Source of the DNA: Gammaproteobacteria bacterium
GTDB lineage: Bacteria > Pseudomonadota > Gammaproteobacteria > Pseudomonadales > Azotimanducaceae
Direction: 5' to 3'
Length of the DNA: 6,952 nt
Assembly (NCBI GenBank): GCA_003228415.1
Contig: QIDL01000213.1
Span: forward strand, 1 to 6,952
Within the stretch, counting starts at the first letter, position 1. Each line of letters begins with the position of its first letter. The translations under genes were made by a program, and so were the position numbers. Positions 1-6,281 of the stretch are shown here, piece after piece. Below the pieces are notes generated by a model that ran no database searches, was not told where the DNA came from, and saw nothing but the letters and a program-made list of their open reading frames with translations.

Positions 1-146
1 ATCTCGTAGAGCACATTGTCCGTTCCACGAACGTCAGCCACGTAGTCACCAACGGAAATTTCCGCTTCGCCGCTTTCGTCGACGTAGAGCGCTTTGAGCG
101 CCTGGTGCAGGCGTCCTTCGTTGAGAGTGCCGATGCCGTTGGTCAC
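1..146 (-). CDS. Conserved hypothetical protein, N-terminal part (runs off the left edge)
   Basis: The minus strand from 146 reads open to the window edge for 48 codons. It begins with GTG and the residues VTNGIGTLNEGRLHQALK, followed by an alternating hydrophobic/acidic stretch ending near GDYVADVRGTDNVLYE. An in-frame TAA at 158-156 rules out an upstream extension, so GTG at 146 is the likely start. I recognise the opening IGTLNE..LH.ALK..Y from memory as a widespread bacterial family of unknown function. The Asp38-x9-Glu48 spacing inside a beta-hairpin-like segment recalls a PD-(D/E)XK nuclease core, but the key third residue lies outside the window, so this is only a suggestion. There is no clear Shine-Dalgarno sequence, and a -10-like CATAAT lies just upstream, which fits leaderless translation. 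It is divergent from the gene at 317. The reading frame is fairly certain; the function is unknown. Confidence 0.6.
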   Translation of the reverse strand, partial: MTNGIGTLNEGRLHQALKALYVDESGEAEISVGDYVADVRGTDNVLYE

Positions 147-154
147 GGATCGGC

Positions 155-182
155 ATTATGCGGGGTGATGGCGACAGTACAA
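155..182 (-). promoter_or_regulatory. Candidate sigma70-type promoter for the left-edge gene
   Basis: Read on the minus strand, CATAAT (160-155) matches the -10 consensus at 5 of 6 bases. TTGTAC (182-177) is a weak -35 element at a 16-base spacing. The predicted transcription start would fall at about 149-146, at or beside the GTG start at 146, so the mRNA would have almost no leader. Seen by eye only; the -35 match is poor. Confidence 0.3.
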
Positions 183-246
183 GCCTGGAATGAAGAAGGG
201 AGTGAGGGCAATCCCATGGATCTGACACGGTCGTAGGGCGCCAGGG

Positions 247-275
247 ATGACGCTCCGCCACGCCTGAGGCATACT
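247..275 (+). promoter_or_regulatory. Candidate sigma70-type promoter for the 317-2540 gene group
   Basis: ATGACG (247-252) and CATACT (270-275) each match 4 of 6 consensus bases and are separated by 17 bases. Transcription would start near 282, giving a leader of about 35 bases that contains the GGGAG ribosome binding site at 305-309. This is a weak prediction. The rest of the divergent spacer 147-316 shows no other recognisable element. Confidence 0.25.
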
Positions 276-316
276 CTCAAGCCACTTGATCACCCAATCC
301 AAAAGGGAGAATAACA

Positions 317-613
317 ATGAGTGCAGACGGCACCTGGAATACCACCATGAACACCCCCATGGGCGCACAGAACGGCACCATGACCCTGAGTACCGAAGGC
401 GGTGCGCTGTCCGGCAAGCTCGTTTCACCTCAGGGTGAGATCGACCTCGAAGACGGCACCATAGACGGAGACAACCTGACCTGGAAGGCCAACATCACCT
501 CTCCCATGGCAATGACGCTGGAATTCAGCGCGAAGGTCGACGGCGACAGCATGAGCGGAGACGTGAAGCTCGGCGCGTTCGGCAACGCTACCTTTACCGG
601 AACCAGAGCCTGA
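317..613 (+). CDS. Small conserved hypothetical protein with internally duplicated beta-rich repeat
   Basis: This 98-aa protein starts at an ATG preceded by a good ribosome binding site (GGGAG, 305-309, 7 bases upstream). It has no signal peptide, membrane segment or cysteine. The composition (Gly, Thr, Asp, Met, alternating hydrophobic residues) suggests an all-beta fold, perhaps a small barrel or sandwich. Two halves align with each other. Residues 6-47 run from a TW through a TPM and a MTLSTEG..LSGKL segment. Residues 55-97 run from TWK through SPM and MTLEFSAKVDGDSMSGDVKL. I recall similar short proteins in gammaproteobacteria but know no experimentally assigned role. The stop lies 25 bases before the acyl-CoA carboxylase gene on the same strand, so co-transcription is likely. 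That hints at a link to acyl-CoA or lipid metabolism, but this is inference only. Confidence 0.8.
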   Translation: MSADGTWNTTMNTPMGAQNGTMTLSTEGGALSGKLVSPQGEIDLEDGTIDGDNLTWKANITSPMAMTLEFSAKVDGDSMSGDVKLGAFGNATFTGTRA

Positions 614-638
614 CTTCCTACGCCTGGCATGCGCTGGG

Positions 639-2189
639 ATGAGCTGGCAGGAAGAAGTTGATGAGCTGAGGCGGCGCGAACAGCTCGCTTACGCCATGGG
701 CGGCCCGGACAAGGTCGCTCGCCAACACGAATTCAACAAGCTCACCATCCGCGAGCGTATCGACGCGATCGCGGATGGTGGCAGCTTTCACGAAATCGGG
801 ACTCTGGCGGGCGTCTCGGTCTACGACGACCAGGGCCGCCTGCAGGAATTCACACCTTCCAACTTCGTATTTGGCACCGCCGACATCGACGGACGCCCGG
901 TGCTGCTGTCCGGTGATGATTTTACCGTTCGCGGCGGCTCGGCGGACGCCTCCATCGCCGGTAAGCGGACTCAAGCCGAAGGCCTGGCACTGGAACTCAG
1001 GCTGCCACACATCCGTCTGGTGGACGGGATGGGCGGTGGCGGCTCGGTAAAGACCATCGAGCGAGCCGGGAGAACCTACATACCGGAGCTCAGGGGTTGG
1101 GAGACGGTGGTTAACCACCTTGGTGTTGCGCCTTCCGTCTCGCTGGCACTGGGTTCCGTGGCCGGTATTGGCGCCGCACGGGTTACTACCAGCCACTACT
1201 CGGTCATCGTCAAGTCGAGCGCGCAGATGATGATAGCCGGTCCGGCGTTGGTGGACTGGGCCAACCTTGGTGAGGTCAGCAAGGAAGAGCTGGGCGCCTC
1301 CAGGATTCATACCCGCAACGGCGCCATCGACGATGAGGTAAATACCGAAGCAGAAGCCTTCGCCCGGGCACGGCGATTTCTCTCCTACCTGCCCTCGAGC
1401 ACCGATGAGCTACCGCCGGAACGGCCCTGCAACGACGATCCGCAACGTCGCGAAGAATCGCTGATCGACATCATTCCGAAAGATTCACGCAAGGTCTATC
1501 GCATGCAGTCGGTGATCGATGCGGTGGTAGATCAGGGGTCCTTTTTCGAGATCGGATCGAAGTGGGGTAAGGCGATCATCACCGGGCTGGCTCGCTTCGA
1601 TGGCAAGCCGGTGGCTCTGTTTGCCGAGAATCCGATGATTTACGGTGGTGCCTGGACGGCAGACGCCTGCCGTAAGCTGGTTCGTCTCATCGACCTGGCC
1701 GCCACCTTTCACCTGCCACTGGTGCACCTGGAAGACTGTCCGGGTTTTCTAATCGGCAAGCAGTCAGAGGAAAGTGCCACGATCCGCTTCGGCTCCCAGG
1801 CCCTGGCAGCCCTGGGCCAGGCTCCGGTACCATACTGTTGCGTGGTAGTCCGCAAGGCTTTCGGAGTCGCCGGAGGTGCCAACCACAAGCCAGGTAGCCA
1901 TCACATCCGGGTGGCCTGGCCTTCCGGAGACTGGGGATCGTTACCCATCGAAGGTGGCATCGAGGTGGCCTACAAGGCCGAGCTCGCAGAAGTTGATGAC
2001 TACGATGCCCATCTGGCAAAGATCAAAGCCCGACTGAATCGGGTGCGTTCGCCGTTTCGATCCGCGGAGTTCTTCGAGATTGAGGAAATCATCGATCCAA
2101 GAGACACACGTTCGGTGCTCTGTCGCTGGGTACAATTGGCTCGCCGGGCGCAGAATACCGAACCGGCAAGATTCTGGTACCGGCCATGA
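639..2189 (+). CDS. Acyl-CoA carboxylase, carboxyltransferase (beta) subunit
   Basis: This 516-aa protein has the length and two-domain crotonase-like layout of propionyl/methylcrotonyl-CoA carboxylase beta subunits. They move the carboxyl group from carboxybiotin to an acyl-CoA in the cytoplasm. The N-terminal domain (about 25-250) contains the LTIRERI motif (35-41), the GDDFTVRGGS strand (92-101), the glycine-rich loop VDGMGGGGSV (128-137), and GSVAGIGAA (172-180), which forms one oxyanion hole. The C-terminal domain (about 275-490) has FFEIGSKWG (302-310), DCPGFLIGKQSEE (366-378) for the second oxyanion hole, then KAFGVAGGAN and AWPSGDWGSLPIEGG (426-440). No biotin carboxylase, biotin carrier or AccD-type zinc finger is present, so partner and substrate cannot be fixed; propionyl-CoA or a branched acyl-CoA are candidates. 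The ATG at 639 has only a weak ribosome binding site and lies 25 bases after the preceding gene. Confidence 0.9.
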   Translation: MSWQEEVDELRRREQLAYAMGGPDKVARQHEFNKLTIRERIDAIADGGSFHEIGTLAGVSVYDDQGRLQEFTPSNFVFGTADIDGRPVLLSGDDFTVRGGSADASIAGKRTQAEGLALELRLPHIRLVDGMGGGGSVKTIERAGRTYIPELRGWETVVNHLGVAPSVSLALGSVAGIGAARVTTSHYSVIVKSSAQMMIAGPALVDWANLGEVSKEELGASRIHTRNGAIDDEVNTEAEAFARARRFLSYLPSSTDELPPERPCNDDPQRREESLIDIIPKDSRKVYRMQSVIDAVVDQGSFFEIGSKWGKAIITGLARFDGKPVALFAENPMIYGGAWTADACRKLVRLIDLAATFHLPLVHLEDCPGFLIGKQSEESATIRFGSQALAALGQAPVPYCCVVVRKAFGVAGGANHKPGSHHIRVAWPSGDWGSLPIEGGIEVAYKAELAEVDDYDAHLAKIKARLNRVRSPFRSAEFFEIEEIIDPRDTRSVLCRWVQLARRAQNTEPARFWYRP

Positions 2190-2231
2190 AGATTCCGGTA
2201 TCTCCCATAAGGAAAACAAGCAGGAACCACT

Positions 2232-2540
2232 ATGAAAACCACAGTTGTCACGCTGACTGGCTTGTTGTTGTCTTGCAGCACAGGTGCCCTCGCCAACCCC
2301 ACCAGATGTGAATACGGGGAGCTGTCCCGCATCATCGAAGTGGTCTATTCAGATCCGGGTCAACCAATACCTTGCGAAGTGATCTACAACAAAAGCGAAG
2401 AAGGCAGTATCGAATCGCTTTGGCGGGCAAACAACGAAGTCAACTACTGCGAAGTCAAAGTAGCAGAGCTCATCGCGAAGCTGGAAGGGCTCGGCTGGGC
2501 CTGCGCGAACACGACGCAGGACCCTCAGTCCCTGCGCTGA
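2232..2540 (+). CDS. Small exported four-cysteine protein of unknown function
   Basis: This 102-aa protein starts with ATG behind AGGAA (2222-2226). It carries a typical Sec signal peptide: Lys2, hydrophobic residues 5-13, and likely cleavage after ALA (residues 19-21), which leaves a mature chain of about 81 residues. The mature part has four cysteines (26, 48, 73, 91), enough for two disulfides in the periplasm. Conserved-looking segments are SRIIEVVY (32-39), PIPCEVIY (45-52), LWRANNEVNYCE (63-74) and LEGLGWAC (84-91). I recall similar short secreted proteins in gammaproteobacteria, all without an assigned function. Cys15 sits in an LLSC context, but Leu at -2 is unusual for a lipobox, so lipoprotein processing is less likely. 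It follows the carboxylase by 42 bases on the same strand and may share its transcript. Its 3' end overlaps the convergent dehydrogenase gene by 16 bases. Confidence 0.85.
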   Translation: MKTTVVTLTGLLLSCSTGALANPTRCEYGELSRIIEVVYSDPGQPIPCEVIYNKSEEGSIESLWRANNEVNYCEVKVAELIAKLEGLGWACANTTQDPQSLR

Positions 2541-3355
2541 TGGAGTATTGCTTCGAGCACCTTTTCCAGATCCGGCGCGGCATCATTTTTCAACTCTGCC
2601 ATTCGCTGATAGATATCCGCCGCAGCCAGATGGAAACCGCCAGGCAGTCCTCGAGCCGTGAAGCTGGCGGCAATTTCTTCCATCTCACCAACAAAGCGCC
2701 AGGCCTTTGCGGCGGTGCCTCGGGCGGTTGCCTCTGAGCGAGCGCTGAGATCCGGTTGTGATCGTTGCCATTCTTCGAGCAACGACGGGCCGACACCTTC
2801 CGCTTCCGCCAGCGCACGAATGGCCAACAAAAGAGCGCTGGTGCCCTTGGTATATGCGGCATAGCACATCTTCAGCGCCGAAGCGGCGCCCGCTGGCCCC
2901 GACACCACATGCACACCCAGCACATCATCGCTGAACCACCCGGCCACCGCCTCAGCATCATGACCAGAGAGGTAGAGACGGGTAGTACCCGGCCGCAACG
3001 CAGGAGGCCCAACGATCCCACCATCGACAAAAGTGTCTCCGATCAGTTCATGGATCTGACGCGCCGTCGCGGGCGCTACCGCGTTGGCATCCAGATAGGA
3101 CCCTGTGAAGCCGGCCTGTTTTACCGCGGCGGCTACCGCTGTTGCCGCGTGGGGCGGACAAATGCTGACCAGGCCCGCACACTGCCCGACAAGTTCGCCG
3201 ATTGCCGGAACCGAAACCAGACCCGCCTCGGCGGCACGTCGAACCGTCTCCTCCCCACGCCCCTCTTTCAACCACAGTACCTCGTGACCCGAAGCCTTCA
3301 GCGCCGCTCCGATGGTGACGCCCATGGCACCCGGATGCAGAACTCCCAGCTTCAT
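2525..3355 (-). CDS. NAD(P)-dependent oxidoreductase, beta-hydroxyacid dehydrogenase-like with DUF1932-type C-terminus
   Basis: This 276-aa cytoplasmic protein begins with a Rossmann motif, GVLHPGAMGVTIGAAL (4-19), close to the GxGxMG pattern of 6-phosphogluconate/beta-hydroxyacid dehydrogenases. A substrate-loop region YLDANAVAP (87-95) and FVDGGIVGPP (109-118) follow. The helix SALKMCYAAYTKG (159-171) holds the expected catalytic lysine (Lys162). The Asn four residues after Lys in classical beta-hydroxyacid dehydrogenases is Ala here, as I recall being usual in the DUF1932 group. The C-terminal helical domain (about 190-270) fits DUF1932. The substrate is unknown; oxidation of a hydroxy acid or reduction of a keto acid or imine are the options. 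The ATG (3355-3353) overlaps the stop of the upstream amidohydrolase gene as ATGA, so the two are almost certainly translationally coupled and may act in one catabolic route. Confidence 0.85.
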   Translation of the reverse strand: MKLGVLHPGAMGVTIGAALKASGHEVLWLKEGRGEETVRRAAEAGLVSVPAIGELVGQCAGLVSICPPHAATAVAAAVKQAGFTGSYLDANAVAPATARQIHELIGDTFVDGGIVGPPALRPGTTRLYLSGHDAEAVAGWFSDDVLGVHVVSGPAGAASALKMCYAAYTKGTSALLLAIRALAEAEGVGPSLLEEWQRSQPDLSARSEATARGTAAKAWRFVGEMEEIAASFTARGLPGGFHLAAADIYQRMAELKNDAAPDLEKVLEAILHQRRD

Positions 3356-4791
3356 CGCCGATAGTCCAGCGGTGGCTCGCGATCGCCAAGCAGAGCACGA
3401 TACTCGAAGTCCTTGCCACGCCTGCGCTGCAGTTCCTGACGCGCCTCGGTAATCAGTTCGGGATTCTCTATGAGGTCCATCGCGGTGCGAGCCAACAACT
3501 TAGCGGCAAGATGCATGCCTTTGAATCCGATACTGGTTCCACCGGCCGCCACCGCCTGCCAGCTATGAGCGGGAGTCCCGGGAACCCAGGTGGCTGTCGT
3601 AAACCCTACCGTGGGTACATTCCAGCTCACGTCCCCGACATCGGTTGACCCCATGCTCTGGGTGAATGCAAAGGGCTGAATCTGATTCGTCGCATCGATG
3701 GGCGGCAGCTTTCCGGACAGCGTCTGACGGATGTCCCGCGCGAATTGACGTTCGGTATCGTTGTAGAGAAACCCTCCGAAGCCACGCAGATTGTCGTCAA
3801 CCAGGCGCGCCAGGGTTTCGTTGGGCAGCACCGCGTAGTTACCGTGCATGACCTCGTAGTCCATGGTTGTGTCGGTACCGAGAGCACCCGCTTCAGCCGC
3901 CCGCACGACGCGCTCAAACAGACTGATCACCCGTTGAGCATCGGGGTGGCGAACGTAGTAGTACACCTGCGCGGTTTCCGGAACGATATTGGGTGCAGCA
4001 CCACCGTTGGTGATCACATAGTGGATGCGCGCATCGGACGGCATGTGCTCGCGCATGAGGTTGACCATGTAGTTCATCGCCTCGACCCCATCGAGGGCCG
4101 AGCGGCCGCGATCGGGTGCGGCGGCCGCATGTGCGGCGATGCCGTGAAAGGTAAAGCGCCCCGATTTGTTGGCGGTGGTGGTCGCCGCAGCAGCGCTGTT
4201 GCTGTCACCAGGGTGCCAGTGCAACACAACATCGACATCGTCAAACAGACCCGCCCTGGTCAGATACACCTTGCCGGATCCGCCCTCTTCCGCTGGGGTG
4301 CCATAGACCCGCACGGTACCTGAGCGGCCAGTCGCCTCGAGCCACCTGGCAACGGCAACTCCGGCAGTCGCAGAAGCAGCGCCAAAAAGATGATGACCGC
4401 AGGCATGGCCACCACCATCATCGCTGAGCGGCTGTCGAACCGGTGTGGCGGCCTGAGACATTCCAGGCAGCGCATCAAACTCCGCCAGCACGCCGATCAC
4501 CGGTTGACCGCGGCCGTAACTGGCAATAAAGGCCGTCGGAATCCCGGCAACGGCGGTTTCGATGGAAAATCCCCGCTCCGTCAGGAAGCTTTGCAGCGCG
4601 GCGCTGCTTTTCTCCTCCATGTAGCCCAACTCTGCATGTGACCAGATCGTCCTGGCCAATTCGGTGCCGGCATCGAGCTCTGCATCCACCAGTTCGACCA
4701 CGGCTGGCTGAGCCAGCGCGGTTACCCCCACCAGCGTCAGCAACAGCAACAGCAACGGCGACGGGATCCGGCAACGTATCGTCAGCATCAT
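3352..4791 (-). CDS. Exported M20-family metallo-amidohydrolase, AbgB-like
   Basis: The protein resembles AbgB, a p-aminobenzoyl-glutamate hydrolase subunit in the zinc-dependent M20D amidohydrolase/carboxypeptidase group. From the ATG at 4791 it has 479 residues, about the length of AbgB. This start is preferred because GGAGA (4803-4799) sits 7 bases upstream and a signal peptide follows directly (hydrophobic 13-26, cleavage after ALA at 25-27). An in-frame ATG at 4848 would bury that signal behind 19 extra residues. Metal-site motifs are GHACGHH (128-134), PAEEGGSGK (166-174), HWHP (191-194) and TPAHSW (406-411). The lid/dimer domain (about 208-330) contains AAHAAAAPDRGRSALD and YVRHP. Unlike cytoplasmic AbgB it should act in the periplasm on an amide or N-acyl amino acid; the substrate is unknown. 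No AbgA-like partner is present. It is followed by the dehydrogenase gene with a 4-base overlap. Confidence 0.88.
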   Translation of the reverse strand: MMLTIRCRIPSPLLLLLLTLVGVTALAQPAVVELVDAELDAGTELARTIWSHAELGYMEEKSSAALQSFLTERGFSIETAVAGIPTAFIASYGRGQPVIGVLAEFDALPGMSQAATPVRQPLSDDGGGHACGHHLFGAASATAGVAVARWLEATGRSGTVRVYGTPAEEGGSGKVYLTRAGLFDDVDVVLHWHPGDSNSAAAATTTANKSGRFTFHGIAAHAAAAPDRGRSALDGVEAMNYMVNLMREHMPSDARIHYVITNGGAAPNIVPETAQVYYYVRHPDAQRVISLFERVVRAAEAGALGTDTTMDYEVMHGNYAVLPNETLARLVDDNLRGFGGFLYNDTERQFARDIRQTLSGKLPPIDATNQIQPFAFTQSMGSTDVGDVSWNVPTVGFTTATWVPGTPAHSWQAVAAGGTSIGFKGMHLAAKLLARTAMDLIENPELITEARQELQRRRGKDFEYRALLGDREPPLDYRR

Positions 4792-4960
4792 CGAAGGGTC
4801 TCCGGCTACCAAAGGTCCAACTGTGCCGGGCTTACCGGTCCAGGGCAAATCCTGTCCATGGTAAACTGGCCTGGATCCTGCTATTCAGGTACCGTTCAGG
4901 AAACCGAGCGAACAATGAGCAATAAGGGACGAACTACAAGAACCAAGACAAGGATGAATC
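4792..4960. other. Divergent intergenic spacer without a clear promoter
   Basis: This spacer separates the amidohydrolase start (minus) from the DUF6491-like gene (plus) and must hold promoters for both. I could not identify a -35/-10 pair with a good match on either strand. A direct repeat TTCAGG occurs at 4884-4889 and 4895-4900, with starts 11 bases apart (about one helical turn), which might be a regulator site or chance. No stem-loop or RNA gene was seen. Confidence 0.4.
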
Positions 4961-5341
4961 GTGAATAAGGGATATGCGGCAAAAAAACTGGCCTCGCTGG
5001 CGGTGGCCGGTCTGCTGGCGGTCTTCGTGGGCAGCGGCCTCCAGGCCATGCCTCCGGAGCTCATCGGTGTGCCTGTCAGGAGCATTCCGGACGCCAATGA
5101 GATCAGCAATTGGGCACACATAGACAATCAGCGAGTGCTGGTCAATCTGAATGCTCAAGACAGCTATCTGATCACCCTGAAATATCAGTGCCACGGCCTG
5201 GCCTGGGCACAGAACGTGTCGGTAACCATGTCCAACAACACCATATGGGCGGGTTTTGATGCCATCAAGGCAGACGGACTGGCCTGCCCGATCGACAGCA
5301 TCCAGAAAATGTCCCCGAAAGACCTGTTGGAATTCGAATAG
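4961..5341 (+). CDS. Small exported protein, DUF6491-like
   Basis: This 126-aa protein starts at GTG 4961. AGGA (4951-4954) lies 6 bases upstream, and the nearby ATG at 4954 reaches a stop after four codons, so GTG is the real start. Residues 1-29 form a clear Sec signal peptide with Lys3, Lys8 and Lys9, a hydrophobic core at 10-24 and cleavage after LQA. The mature part has a pattern I associate with the DUF6491 family of gammaproteobacterial exported proteins: I..W..ID...VLVNL (48-63), YLITLKYQCHGL (69-80) and a second cysteine in LACPIDSI (107-114). Cys77 and Cys109 could form one disulfide in the periplasm. The function is unknown. It is transcribed divergently from the amidohydrolase and converges on the TonB-like gene with only 7 bases between the stops. 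Family assignment is from memory and moderate. Confidence 0.78.
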   Translation: MNKGYAAKKLASLAVAGLLAVFVGSGLQAMPPELIGVPVRSIPDANEISNWAHIDNQRVLVNLNAQDSYLITLKYQCHGLAWAQNVSVTMSNNTIWAGFDAIKADGLACPIDSIQKMSPKDLLEFE

Positions 5342-5348
5342 CGATCGA

Positions 5349-6281
5349 TCAGGTTGGCAGAAAGTGCACCGGGTAGTTGATCGTGGTGGTGCCTACGTCC
5401 CGCTTGCCGAAATTGAACAGACGGATGCGATTGACGAGCTTCGCCACTACCGCTTCGTCGGTAATCTCTGACGCCACGACCTTGCAGTCCACGACCTGAC
5501 CCGAGGGGCTGATGACCAGTTCCAGCACCACTTTGCCCTGCAGAGTCGGATCCTGGCGCAGGGCTCTGTTGTAGATCGCGAAAATCGCCCCTTTGTTGCT
5601 ATCGAACACCCGGCGAATCTCTTCAATGCTGCGCTGCCTGGGATCGAGTTCGCGTGGGCGACTGACCCCACCTTCACCCTTGCTCCCTTGAGGTACATCC
5701 ACCTTCGTGGTTTCGCGTCCGGCAAGCGCGACGCCACCGGTGTCTCGTGACAAGGCCGTCACGTTCACACCGGCGCTTCGAGTACCGTGCTTCGAGGTGA
5801 GTATCGAGCGGTCGATGCTGGCTGCTTCTCCGGAGCCTTGTTGAATGGCGCCGGTATCCTGCAGCTTGTCCATGTCTACAGCCTCACGCATATCGGCGAA
5901 GGTATCTTTAAAGGCCAGCAGCCCGGAAATTGCCGCTTTCTCCTGGGCATCAGCGACCGTTGGTTCAGGAATCGGTTCCACCTTGGGCTCCGGCGGCTCC
6001 TCCACTTGTGGTTCCGGCTTCACTTCTTCGATCACCTCAGGCTTCGGCTTCGGTGGCGGAATCACCGGCTCGGGTTTCTCGAGCATGATGCGGGCAAGCT
6101 GGGGCGGCAGCTCTTCGAGTTCCTGCCGATCCACTTCCGGAACCGGCAACCAGGGAATGACCACACCGAGAACCAGGATCAACAGCAGGGTAAGGGTCAG
6201 CCATCCACGAAATTTCCGGATGTCTGGTCGTGCGACATCCCAGGGTAACGTGAATTCGGGCATATAGATCATGGTGGTCAT
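5349..6281 (-). CDS. TonB-like energy transducer with AgmX/PglI-type C-terminal domain
   Basis: This 310-aa inner-membrane protein has the topology of TonB/TolA proteins. It has a short cytoplasmic N-terminus, one membrane helix (about 27-46), a Pro/Glu/Lys-rich periplasmic arm (68-108, with PPPKPKP and repeated PEP/KPEP units), a low-complexity linker (about 110-215), and a folded C-terminal domain (217-310). That domain opens with IEEIRRVFDSNKGAIFAIYNRALRQ split by a short helix, then GKVVLELVISPSGQVVDCKV and FNFGKRDVGTTTINYPVHF. This matches the AgmX/PglI C-terminal type better than the classical TonB box-binding domain. It should be driven by the ExbD-type proteins encoded upstream and act on a periplasmic or outer-membrane partner. 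The ATG at 6281 has GGGGAA about 6 bases upstream and overlaps the ExbD stop as ATGA. It is the last gene of the operon. Confidence 0.85.
   Translation of the reverse strand: MTTMIYMPEFTLPWDVARPDIRKFRGWLTLTLLLILVLGVVIPWLPVPEVDRQELEELPPQLARIMLEKPEPVIPPPKPKPEVIEEVKPEPQVEEPPEPKVEPIPEPTVADAQEKAAISGLLAFKDTFADMREAVDMDKLQDTGAIQQGSGEAASIDRSILTSKHGTRSAGVNVTALSRDTGGVALAGRETTKVDVPQGSKGEGGVSRPRELDPRQRSIEEIRRVFDSNKGAIFAIYNRALRQDPTLQGKVVLELVISPSGQVVDCKVVASEITDEAVVAKLVNRIRLFNFGKRDVGTTTINYPVHFLPT

Noticed and set aside
618..1310. A 230-codon open frame on the minus strand inside the carboxylase gene
   Set aside because: It lies antisense to a gene with clear carboxyltransferase motifs along its whole length, and its translation has no recognisable domain and a composition typical of a shadow frame in GC-rich DNA.
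2232..2280. Lipoprotein signal (LLSC at residues 12-15) in the four-cysteine protein
   Set aside because: Leu at -2 departs from the usual lipobox, and a good ALA signal peptidase I site follows at residue 21.
2765..3364. A 199-codon open frame on the plus strand opposite the dehydrogenase
   Set aside because: The translation is rich in Arg, His and Pro without motifs, while the opposite strand encodes a full Rossmann dehydrogenase.
3745..4323. A 192-codon open frame on the plus strand opposite the amidohydrolase
   Set aside because: It is antisense to the metal-site and lid-domain codons of the M20 enzyme; the Val/Gly/His-rich translation fits no family.
4789..4848. Upstream in-frame ATG at 4848 as the amidohydrolase start
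   Set aside because: It would add 19 residues before the signal peptide. The ATG at 4791 has a GGAGA ribosome binding site at a suitable distance.
5787..6267. Overlapping plus-strand open frames opposite the TonB-like gene, one rich in Gly and Ser
   Set aside because: They mirror the Pro/Glu/Lys-rich arm and linker codons of the real gene and have no independent support.
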